A stretch of DNA of 64,000 bases. It comes from Olleya aquimaris (GTDB lineage Bacteria; Bacteroidota; Bacteroidia; Flavobacteriales; Flavobacteriaceae). The stretch spans positions 108,501 to 172,500 of the forward strand of contig NZ_QLLO01000006.1 of the NCBI RefSeq assembly GCF_003259525.1. Reading direction: 5' to 3'. Below the pieces are notes generated by a model. It searched no databases, had not been told where the DNA came from, and saw nothing but the letters and a program-made list of their open reading frames with translations. Position numbers and translations under genes: made by a program. The first letter of the stretch is position 1. Each line of letters begins with the position of its first letter. Shown here in pieces: positions 25,499 through 32,998 of the stretch.

Positions 25499-26557
25499 CT
25501 AAATTTGAGTTAACACTAAGGTTAACGCAGCATTGGTAGTGCTTTGCAAGGATATTGACGTTGTACTATAACTAGTCACTACCCATTCTTGATTTAATAT
25601 GTTAAACGATGTGTTACCACTAAACATTAAGTCTAAATACACTTCTGTTTGAGAGGTTACCTCGTATGTTCCTTGTACATCTTGCACAGTAGCATTAACT
25701 ACATTTTCTGCAACTACTGTCATATCGTTAGCAAAATCTAAAGTAAACTCTGCAAAATCTGTAGCAGTATCTACTCCTGAATTAACTAAAGATTCTACTT
25801 GAAATAATCCATCAACTAAAATAGTCTCTAAAGTATCCGCATCATCTTGTGCTTGATCTTCGATATCTTGATACGCTACACAATCTGAAATTGCTGCTTG
25901 TAAGTCTGCATCACTAGTAATACTTATTGTTTGACTAGAGTCTGCATCTACAGTTGCAGTAATTGGATAATTGATTCCGAATAACTGATCGTCTTCCAAG
26001 TTGTTTATATACGTATATAATTGCTGTTCGGTTTCAAGAACCACACTTCCTGTTTGTTCTAAGTTAATATTATACGTTAAAATTGTAATAGGAAAGTCAA
26101 TGTTAACACAGTTAATAGCATCCTGACCAGTAGCTTCTAATTCTTCACATGCAGACACTATAGCGTCGTATTCTGCTTGACTAGTTACTACCACCTCTGT
26201 ATAATTACTTAAGGTTACCGTTAATGGAAACTGTAATACTACAGTATCATTATCGTTATTAAATTCTGCTAAAATATCTAAAACTTGTTGGTAATCTGAT
26301 TGATTAACAATGGTAATTTGGGTTCCGTTTACTGTAGCAGTAACCGGTAATAATATTGACGAACAAGACACTCCGTCTAGGAAATCGTCAAAAGATCCAT
26401 CGTACATAGACGTACGTTCTAAATTGCTTGCTGTTTGGGAATTTGCTGTATTAGTATTTGGATTATCTCCATTTTCATTATCGATTTCATCTTGACAAGA
26501 CGAAAAAATTAGTAATGAGGTTAAAAATAATGCTGATAAAAATTTTAAATTTTTCAT
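25499..26557 (-). CDS. Repeat-containing surface lipoprotein of the ECF sigma locus
   Basis: This 352-residue protein starts at ATG 26557 with a lipoprotein signal ending LLIFSSC. After a short linker it contains four degenerate modules of a hydrophobic x-P-[IL]-T-[AV]-T strand followed by V..S.A[ED][LY] and a helix (for example LQFPLTVTLSNY, IDFPITILTYN, INYPITATVDAD). A C-terminal beta-rich domain ends EWVVTSYSTTSISLQSTTN and a hydrophobic LTLVLTQI. I have no function for it. Its upstream region holds copy B of the shared two-part promoter element, which places it in the regulon of the sigma factor encoded divergently. Confidence 0.72.
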   Translation of the reverse strand: MKNLKFLSALFLTSLLIFSSCQDEIDNENGDNPNTNTANSQTASNLERTSMYDGSFDDFLDGVSCSSILLPVTATVNGTQITIVNQSDYQQVLDILAEFNNDNDTVVLQFPLTVTLSNYTEVVVTSQAEYDAIVSACEELEATGQDAINCVNIDFPITILTYNINLEQTGSVVLETEQQLYTYINNLEDDQLFGINYPITATVDADSSQTISITSDADLQAAISDCVAYQDIEDQAQDDADTLETILVDGLFQVESLVNSGVDTATDFAEFTLDFANDMTVVAENVVNATVQDVQGTYEVTSQTEVYLDLMFSGNTSFNILNQEWVVTSYSTTSISLQSTTNAALTLVLTQI

Positions 26558-26636
26558 GATTTTTAATTTGTTTAAAGTTAATTTTTCTTTTTTATAATTT
26601 GGTTTCATGTAGAGGGAAGTTTTACCCGTACTATTG

Positions 26637-26665
26637 TTAAGACAACTCAATTTAATTTTACCCTA
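26637..26665 (-). promoter_or_regulatory. Putative ECF-sigma promoter, copy B (lipoprotein gene)
   Basis: On the minus strand this reads TAGGGTAAA, 11 nt, TTGTCTTAA. The two 9-mers and the spacing are identical to copies A and C. It sits about 80 nt upstream of the lipoprotein ATG, and its upstream box overlaps the stop codon of the 37-aa ORF. Confidence 0.75.
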
Positions 26666-26776
26666 CCCTATAATGTCAAATAAATGATTTATAACATAGA
26701 TCGAGGCTGCGAAGCTTGTTAATAATACAATTAGCAAAAAGGCTTCTATTATTTCGATAAGTTTATCAGTTTCCAT
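26663..26776 (-). CDS. Small membrane peptide (37 aa)
   Basis: ATG 26776 opens a 37-codon frame ending at TAG 26663-26665. The peptide has an acidic/basic N-terminus (METDKLIEIIEA) and one hydrophobic span of about 24 residues (FLLIVLLTSFAASIYVINHL). It begins 28 nt after the downstream box of promoter copy A. Its stop overlaps copy B, so both lie in the space between lipoprotein and sigma genes. No homologue is recognised and no Shine-Dalgarno is visible, which is normal in this phylum. It could be a small regulator of the sigma system or a chance ORF. Confidence 0.45.
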   Translation of the reverse strand: METDKLIEIIEAFLLIVLLTSFAASIYVINHLFDIIG

Positions 26777-26804
26777 ACTTTTATATTTTAGGATTAATTC
26801 AACC

Positions 26805-26833
26805 TTAAGACAACACAAAATAATTTTACCCTA
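26805..26833 (-). promoter_or_regulatory. Putative ECF-sigma promoter, copy A (37-aa ORF)
   Basis: TAGGGTAAA, 11 nt, TTGTCTTAA on the minus strand. A start site about 7 nt after the second box would give a leader of about 20 nt before ATG 26776. Confidence 0.75.
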
Positions 26834-26887
26834 CTTTTACACCACATTTTTTTTAGTCAAAAAAAAATACAGACGACATTAAATTAT

Positions 26888-27403
26888 ATGAGCAATAACA
26901 AAAACAACCTTTGTAACGATAATTATTTTAGTGATTTTTATTTAAAGCATGTCCAATATGCTAGCAATTTTGCTTTTTATAAATGCGGTGACCAAGCTCA
27001 AGCTTTAGATTTTGTACAAGATGCGTTTTCAAAAATTTGGGAGAATTGTTCTAAAATTGATGTGACTAAAGCAAAGACCTATTTATTTACTACTATTAAT
27101 AATATGTTTTTAAATAATGTCAAACATCATAAAGTCGTTTTAGAATATGCTAAAGCTGCTCCATATATAGATCAAGACAATCAAAGCCCAGAATATTTAT
27201 TAGAAGAAGAAGAGTTTAAAATTAAATTACAAAACGCTATTGCTATATTAACAGATGGTCAACGAGAGGTTTTTTTATTAAATAGAATTGAAGGCAAAAA
27301 ATATAGAGAAATAGCAGAACTACTAAATATTTCTCAAAAAGCAGTAGAAAAAAGAATGTCTGGCGCTTTAAAATCGTTAAGAGAACATATAGAAAATATT
27401 TAA
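26888..27403 (+). CDS. ECF-type RNA polymerase sigma factor
   Basis: This 171-residue protein is a Bacteroidetes-type extracytoplasmic function sigma factor. Region 2 covers about residues 14-85 (AFYKCGDQAQALDFVQDAFSKIW for core and -10 binding) and region 4 covers about 115-168 (LTDGQREVFLLNRIEG, then the helix-turn-helix IAELLNISQKAVEKRMSGAL). A FecR anti-sigma and a TonB receptor with an STN domain follow, the standard cell-surface signalling order. The gene itself lacks a copy of the shared promoter element on its own strand, so it is probably transcribed from another promoter, and its activity rather than amount is controlled. Confidence 0.94.
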   Translation: MSNNKNNLCNDNYFSDFYLKHVQYASNFAFYKCGDQAQALDFVQDAFSKIWENCSKIDVTKAKTYLFTTINNMFLNNVKHHKVVLEYAKAAPYIDQDNQSPEYLLEEEEFKIKLQNAIAILTDGQREVFLLNRIEGKKYREIAELLNISQKAVEKRMSGALKSLREHIENI

Positions 27404-27407
27404 TTGG

Positions 27408-27436
27408 TAGGGTAAACAACTATTTAATTGTCTTAA
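27408..27436 (+). promoter_or_regulatory. Putative ECF-sigma promoter, copy C (anti-sigma/receptor operon)
   Basis: TAGGGTAAA (27408-27416), 11 nt, TTGTCTTAA (27428-27436) on the plus strand, starting 5 nt after the sigma stop and ending 18 nt before the anti-sigma ATG. It would let the sigma factor boost its own anti-sigma and receptor. Confidence 0.78.
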
Positions 27437-27454
27437 GACTGAAGCACTTATACA

Positions 27455-28366
27455 ATGAAAAAAGAAAACGACATTTTAAAATGGTTTAACAGAGAACTAA
27501 GCCAGCAGGACATTAAAGACTTAAAACAGTCTGAAGACCTTGATACATTAGAAAAGATTAAGCATTACAGCTCGCAATTAACTGCTCCTAAAATAGATGC
27601 GCATCAGGCGTTAAATGCATTTAAGCAACAAAATAAAACTAAACCAGAGTCTAAAGTAATTAGCTTAAACTTTAAAACAGTATTTAAGGTGGCTGCTATG
27701 GTTATTATTATGTTAGGTGCTTCTTATTTTGCGTTTTTTAATACTACCAAAAACTTTACAACAGATATAGCAGAAACACAATCTTTACGCTTACCAGATA
27801 ATTCTGAAGTTATATTAAATGCAAAATCCAGTTTAACCTTTAATAAAAAAACTTGGAAAGACACACGCGATTTAACTTTAGATGGTGAAGCCTTTTTTAA
27901 AGTAGAAAAGGGTCAAAAATTTACAGTAAACACAGATGCTGGAATCGTACAAGTGTTAGGAACCCAGTTTAATGTTAAAGAGCGCGACAATTATTTTGAA
28001 GTTATTTGTTTTGAAGGTCTAGTTAGTGTGACACATAAAAATAAAAGTGTTACATTAGCTAAAGGCAAAGGGTTTAAAGTTGTTAATAATACTATTGAAT
28101 TAATAGACAATACTAATAACTCTCCCTCTTGGACCAAAGCTGAAAGCAGTTTTAATAATATTGAGTTAAATCAAGTTATTGCAGAATTAGAGCGACAATA
28201 TGATATTACTATTGAAGTAGAATCGATTGACGTATCGCAATTATTTACAGGTACATTTACCCATAATAATTTAAACACTGCATTATTATCTGTTACTATA
28301 CCATTAAAAATAAGTTATAAAATAAAAGGATCTACAGTCACTTTTTATAAATATGAGGAGAAATAA
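27455..28366 (+). CDS. FecR-family anti-sigma factor
   Basis: This 303-residue inner-membrane protein has a cytosolic N-terminal region of about 75 residues that should bind the sigma factor, one transmembrane helix (about 76-95), a periplasmic FecR domain (LRLPDNSEVILNAKSSL, GEAFFKVEKG, VLGTQFNVKE) and a C-terminal DUF4974-type domain (FNNIELNQVIAELERQYDI). The last domain resembles the receptor STN fold and is expected to contact it. The stop overlaps the receptor start by 14 nt, so both are made together. Confidence 0.93.
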   Translation: MKKENDILKWFNRELSQQDIKDLKQSEDLDTLEKIKHYSSQLTAPKIDAHQALNAFKQQNKTKPESKVISLNFKTVFKVAAMVIIMLGASYFAFFNTTKNFTTDIAETQSLRLPDNSEVILNAKSSLTFNKKTWKDTRDLTLDGEAFFKVEKGQKFTVNTDAGIVQVLGTQFNVKERDNYFEVICFEGLVSVTHKNKSVTLAKGKGFKVVNNTIELIDNTNNSPSWTKAESSFNNIELNQVIAELERQYDITIEVESIDVSQLFTGTFTHNNLNTALLSVTIPLKISYKIKGSTVTFYKYEEK

Positions 28367-30893
28367 TTGGTTATTATGTTTTAGTTTTTTAATTATTACT
28401 TTTTGTTTTAGTCAAAATAAAACAAACAAAATACCACTTACAGATTTCCTTAAAAGTATAGAAAACAACTTTGACGTAAAATTTTCTTATGCAGTAGAAG
28501 ATGTTGCTAATGTATTTATTACCAAGCCAAATACAGAATTAAACTTAGCCAATACCATACAATATCTTAATGCTAATACTTTATTAAATTTTAAAACTTT
28601 AGATAACCGTTACATTACCGTATCTGTTATAGATAAAACCATTACTGTTTGCGGAATTATACAAACAGACCAACAAGACCCTTTATATGGTGCATCAGTT
28701 ATTATAAAAGACACAACTAATGGAACTAGTACCAATTATCAAGGTAAGTTTGAGCTAGAAAACATCCCATTAGAAGCCATAATCTCTATTTCATACTTAG
28801 GGTTTGAAACTAAAATAATTTCAGCAAAATCATTATTTACAGACGTAAATGAATGCCAACCCATTGTTTTACTAGAAAACAAACAAGAACTTAACGAAGT
28901 TTTAATTACTAGATATCTTACTACTGGATTACAAAAACTTATCGATGGTAGTATTGTATTAAATACTGAAAATTTTGGAGTGTTACCAGGACTTACAGAA
29001 CCTGATGTTTTACAATCTATTCAAGTTTTACCTGGTATTGAAAGTGTAAATGAAAGTATTGCTAATATAAATGTTAGAGGTGGTACAAACGATCAAAACT
29101 TAATGATTTGGGATGGTATAAAAATGTATCATTCAGGTCATTTTTTTGGTTTAATATCTGCTTACAATCCTAATTTAACCAATAAAGTAGTTGTCACTAA
29201 AAACGGAACCAGCAGTCAGTTTAGCGATGGTGTATCAAGCACTATTAATATGTTAACTAAAGATGAGCTATCTAACACGTTTTCTGCAGGTACTGGTGTT
29301 AATTTAATTAGCGCAGATGCCTTTCTTAATATTCCTATTAGCAAGAAAATAGAATTATTAGTATCTGGAAGACGATCTTTAACAGATGCGTTTAAAACAC
29401 CAACTTATAATAATTATTTTGAAAGAAGTTTTCAGGACAGTGATATTAACACTTCTAGCAACCAGGAAAACAGTACCTCGTCCTCAGATTTTTTCTTTTA
29501 TGATTATTCTGCTAAGTTAATTTACGACATAAGCAATAATCATAAGTTTAGAGCCAATGTTATTGGCATTAATAATAATTTAGACTATTCAGAAAGCAGT
29601 ACAAATACTTCAGATTTAAGCACCACAAAAACCAGTAATTTATCTCAACAAAATTTAGGTGTTGGTGCCAATTGGCAAGCCCATTGGTCTGATAACTTTA
29701 GCACTAATTTGTCTGGGTTTATGTCACAATACAATGTAGATGCTTCAGATTTAAGAGTTGAAAACAATCAGCTATTAGTGCAAGCCAATGAAGTTTTGGA
29801 AACGGGAATAAAGCTAAATACTACTTTAAAATTGTCTGATAAGCTAACCGTATTAAGTGGCTATCAGTTTAATGAAATTGGAATATTAAATCAAACAACG
29901 GTTACTGCACCTTCTTATGAACGCACCAAAAAAGATGTATTATTAAATCATGCGTTATATACAGAAGCCGAATTTAATAACAACAACACCTATTTTAGAT
30001 TAGGTGTAAGGGCTAATTATTTTGAAAAATTTGATAAACTAATTTTAGAGCCTCGTGTTAATATTAGACAAAAACTATCACACAAACTATCTTTAAAGGC
30101 TGAAGGCGAATTTAAAAATCAATCTGCAACACAAATTGTAGATTTTCAGGATGATTTTTTAGGTGTAGAAAACAGACGATGGATTTTAGCAGATAATCAA
30201 TCTATACCTATTTCAACTAGTCAACAAGGATCATTTGGTATGGCTTTTAACCAAAATAATTTAAACATTGATGTGACTGGTTTTTATAAGCATGTCAATG
30301 GGATTACTGCTAGTAATCAAGGATTTTATAATAACTTTCAATATTTAAAGGCAACCGGAGATTACACCGCAAAAGGTGTTGAGTTTTTAATTAATAAAAC
30401 AGCAAATAATTACAGTACATGGATTAGTTATACCTATAGTATAAACAATTATAAATTTGAAAGTTTTACCCCTTCTATATTTCCTAATAACGTGGATATA
30501 AGACACTCTGTATCTGTAGCTGGTAATTATAATATTTTTGATGATTTAGAAATCTCTGTAGGTGCTATTTGGCATTCTGGACAACCATACACTAAACCTG
30601 TAGAAGGCAACGAAACTGTAGAAACAGGCAATAACTATTATGTTAATTATGATGCACCCAATAGTTTTAATTTAGATCCGTTTTTTAGATTAGACGCTTC
30701 GTTAAGCTATACTTTTAAATTAAGTGGAGACGTTAAAACTGCTTTAAGAGTTGGCGTGCGAAATATAACCAATCAACAAAATGTTATTAATCGATATTAT
30801 AAAGTTGATCCTAACGATAATCAAAACACTATAGAAGTTAACAATACATCTTTAAGTCTTACACCCAACGCAAGCTTAAGGATTAATTTTTAA
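28353..30893 (+). CDS. TonB-dependent receptor with STN signalling domain
   Basis: This 846-residue outer-membrane receptor starts with a Sec signal (about 1-20). It continues with an STN (secretin/TonB short N-terminal) domain at about 30-95 that signals to FecR, a carboxypeptidase-like regulatory domain (about 103-185, GASVIIKDTTNGTSTNYQG), a plug (about 205-300, LPGIESVNESIANINVRGGT) and a beta-barrel ending LTPNASLRINF. No SusD-like partner is encoded, so a polysaccharide role is not supported; the ligand is unknown. It is convergent with argS with 6 nt between stops. Confidence 0.93.
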   Translation: MRRNNWLLCFSFLIITFCFSQNKTNKIPLTDFLKSIENNFDVKFSYAVEDVANVFITKPNTELNLANTIQYLNANTLLNFKTLDNRYITVSVIDKTITVCGIIQTDQQDPLYGASVIIKDTTNGTSTNYQGKFELENIPLEAIISISYLGFETKIISAKSLFTDVNECQPIVLLENKQELNEVLITRYLTTGLQKLIDGSIVLNTENFGVLPGLTEPDVLQSIQVLPGIESVNESIANINVRGGTNDQNLMIWDGIKMYHSGHFFGLISAYNPNLTNKVVVTKNGTSSQFSDGVSSTINMLTKDELSNTFSAGTGVNLISADAFLNIPISKKIELLVSGRRSLTDAFKTPTYNNYFERSFQDSDINTSSNQENSTSSSDFFFYDYSAKLIYDISNNHKFRANVIGINNNLDYSESSTNTSDLSTTKTSNLSQQNLGVGANWQAHWSDNFSTNLSGFMSQYNVDASDLRVENNQLLVQANEVLETGIKLNTTLKLSDKLTVLSGYQFNEIGILNQTTVTAPSYERTKKDVLLNHALYTEAEFNNNNTYFRLGVRANYFEKFDKLILEPRVNIRQKLSHKLSLKAEGEFKNQSATQIVDFQDDFLGVENRRWILADNQSIPISTSQQGSFGMAFNQNNLNIDVTGFYKHVNGITASNQGFYNNFQYLKATGDYTAKGVEFLINKTANNYSTWISYTYSINNYKFESFTPSIFPNNVDIRHSVSVAGNYNIFDDLEISVGAIWHSGQPYTKPVEGNETVETGNNYYVNYDAPNSFNLDPFFRLDASLSYTFKLSGDVKTALRVGVRNITNQQNVINRYYKVDPNDNQNTIEVNNTSLSLTPNASLRINF

Positions 30894-30899
30894 CAGCAG

Positions 30900-32684
30900 T
30901 TACATACGCTCCGGAACTTCTATCCCTAACAATCCAAATGCATTTTTAATTGTATTTGCTACCACTTTAGACAGTTGTACTCTAAATACAATTTCGTTTG
31001 GTGTGTCTGCACCAAGAATGGATACATTTTGATAAAAGCTATTAAACGCTTTTACTAAATCATAAGTATAATTAGCAATTAAAGCTGGACTGTGTTGGTT
31101 AGCAGCTTGCTGAATCACCTCTGGAAACAATTGTAATTGTTTAATAAGCTCACGTTCTTTATCATGTAAAGTCACATTGTCTGTAGTTAATGTAACTTCA
31201 TGATCAATATTAGCTTTACGTAAAATTGACTGAATTCTAGCGTAAGTATATTGTATAAATGGTCCTGTATTACCTTGAAAATCTATGGATTCTTTAGGAT
31301 CAAAAAGGATTCGTTTTTTAGGATCTACTTTTAAGATGTAATATTTTAAAGCACCTAAACCAATAGTTTTATACAAGTCTAGCTTTTCTTCTTCTGAATA
31401 ACCATCTAATTTTCCTAAGTCCTCAGAAATGGTTTGAGCGGTATCTGCCATCTCAACTATTAAATCGTCTGCATCCACAACAGTCCCTTCTCTACTTTTC
31501 ATTTTTCCAGAAGGTAAATCTACCATTCCGTAACTTAAATGAAACAGGTTTTTAGCCCAATCAAACCCTAATTTTTTGATAATTAAAAACAGGACTTGAA
31601 AATGGTATTCTTGCTCGTTTCCAACCGTATATACCATTCCGCCAACATCAGGAAAATCTTTAACACGTTGGATAGCTGTACCTATATCTTGGGTCATGTA
31701 AACTGCTGTTCCGTCTGAACGCAATACGATTTTTTCGTCTAAACCATCTTCTGTTAAATCGCACCACACAGACCCATCGTCTTTTTTATAAAACACGCCA
31801 GATTTTAATCCTTCAGCTACAAATTCTTTACCTAACAAATAGGTTTGACTTTCATAATATAACTTGTCAAAATCGACACCTAAATTTTTGTACGTTGTAT
31901 TAAATCCATCGTACACCCAACCATTCATAGTTTCCCAAAGCGCTACCACATCTTTATCTCCTGCTTCCCATTGTTGCAACATGTGCTGGGCTTCAACTAA
32001 AATAGGCGCTTCTTTTTTTGCTTCTTCTTCGGTTTTACCTTGAGCCATTAAAGCAGCAATTTCTTTTTTGTATTCTTGGTCAAACTTAACATAGTAATTA
32101 CCCACTAACTTATCTCCTTTTAAACCAGTAGATTCAGGTGTTTCACCATTACCAAAACGTTGCCAAGCTAACATACTTTTGCAAATATGTATCCCTCTAT
32201 CGTTTATAATTTGAGTTTTATAGACTTTTTTTCCAGAAGCTTTTAAAATCTCGGACACGCTGTAACCTAATAAGTTGTTACGTATGTGACCAAGGTGTAA
32301 TGGTTTGTTTGTGTTTGGCGAAGAATATTCTACCATTACAGCTTTATTATCTGCATTACTATTAACAAAACCAAACTGTTCTTCGCTTTTAATAGCATTA
32401 AAAAAGTTAACAAAATAGGACGCAGAAATCTCAAGATTTAAAAATCCTTTTACAACATTAAAACCTTCTACATCAGTAACATTATCTACAAGATACTGAC
32501 CTATTGCTTCTCCTATTTGTACTGGATTACCTTTAATAATTCGCAACATTGGAAAAACAACAAGGGTAATGTCTCCAGCAAATTCTTTTCTGGTTGCTTG
32601 AAATTCTACCGATTCCAAATTAGCGTTGTAAATGGACGAAACAGCTTGTTTTACAGCTTGTGTTAAAGTGACTTGAAGGCTCAT
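30900..32684 (-). CDS. argS: Arginine--tRNA ligase
   Basis: This 594-residue class I synthetase charges tRNA-Arg. The N-terminal Add-1 domain covers about residues 1-90, the HIGH motif is HLGH at 130-133 (in KPLHLGHIRNNLLG), and the KMSKS-loop variant is GKMKSREG near residue 395. The anticodon-binding domain with its DALR fold is C-terminal (YTYDLVKAFNSFYQ and the terminal GLLGIEVPERM). The length is typical for the bacterial enzyme. Confidence 0.97.
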   Translation of the reverse strand: MSLQVTLTQAVKQAVSSIYNANLESVEFQATRKEFAGDITLVVFPMLRIIKGNPVQIGEAIGQYLVDNVTDVEGFNVVKGFLNLEISASYFVNFFNAIKSEEQFGFVNSNADNKAVMVEYSSPNTNKPLHLGHIRNNLLGYSVSEILKASGKKVYKTQIINDRGIHICKSMLAWQRFGNGETPESTGLKGDKLVGNYYVKFDQEYKKEIAALMAQGKTEEEAKKEAPILVEAQHMLQQWEAGDKDVVALWETMNGWVYDGFNTTYKNLGVDFDKLYYESQTYLLGKEFVAEGLKSGVFYKKDDGSVWCDLTEDGLDEKIVLRSDGTAVYMTQDIGTAIQRVKDFPDVGGMVYTVGNEQEYHFQVLFLIIKKLGFDWAKNLFHLSYGMVDLPSGKMKSREGTVVDADDLIVEMADTAQTISEDLGKLDGYSEEEKLDLYKTIGLGALKYYILKVDPKKRILFDPKESIDFQGNTGPFIQYTYARIQSILRKANIDHEVTLTTDNVTLHDKERELIKQLQLFPEVIQQAANQHSPALIANYTYDLVKAFNSFYQNVSILGADTPNEIVFRVQLSKVVANTIKNAFGLLGIEVPERM

Positions 32685-32706
32685 TATTTGTTACTTTTTT
32701 AGAGCG

Positions 32707-32714
32707 CAAAGATA
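32707..32714 (-). promoter_or_regulatory. -7 element of argS
   Basis: The minus strand reads TATCTTTG followed by CGC, an exact TAnnTTTG match, with the ATG 23 nt downstream at 32684. The -33 box is weak. Confidence 0.5.
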
Positions 32715-32998
32715 GCATTTTTATTGAATGAAAATTATTCGATTATCTTAATAAAATCTCGATTAAAATTAGTTAAATTATAACTTGAAAAAATAAATTA
32801 ACCTTTTAGCTAATTTTTTGGTATTACCTCTTAAAAATTATGATAACAATTTAATAATAGGCATTTTTAACCTCGAAGGAAAATCCCTCTAATTTTCTTC
32901 TTTTAACTAAACTAACAATAAAGTCATTAACTTAAGTTAAATCAAGCACATTTTTTGTGCAATTTATTTTACTTTTGTTTTTGATGTTGTATACTTAA
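32715..32998. other. Divergent intergenic region between argS and the histidine kinase
   Basis: This AT-rich stretch has no convincing ORF. It contains a symmetrical element GCACA-TTTTT-TGTGC (32946-32960) about 40 nt before the kinase ATG, and a TACTTTTG (32970-32977) that fits a -7 box. The symmetry could be an operator or a small hairpin. Nothing else stands out. Confidence 0.5.
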
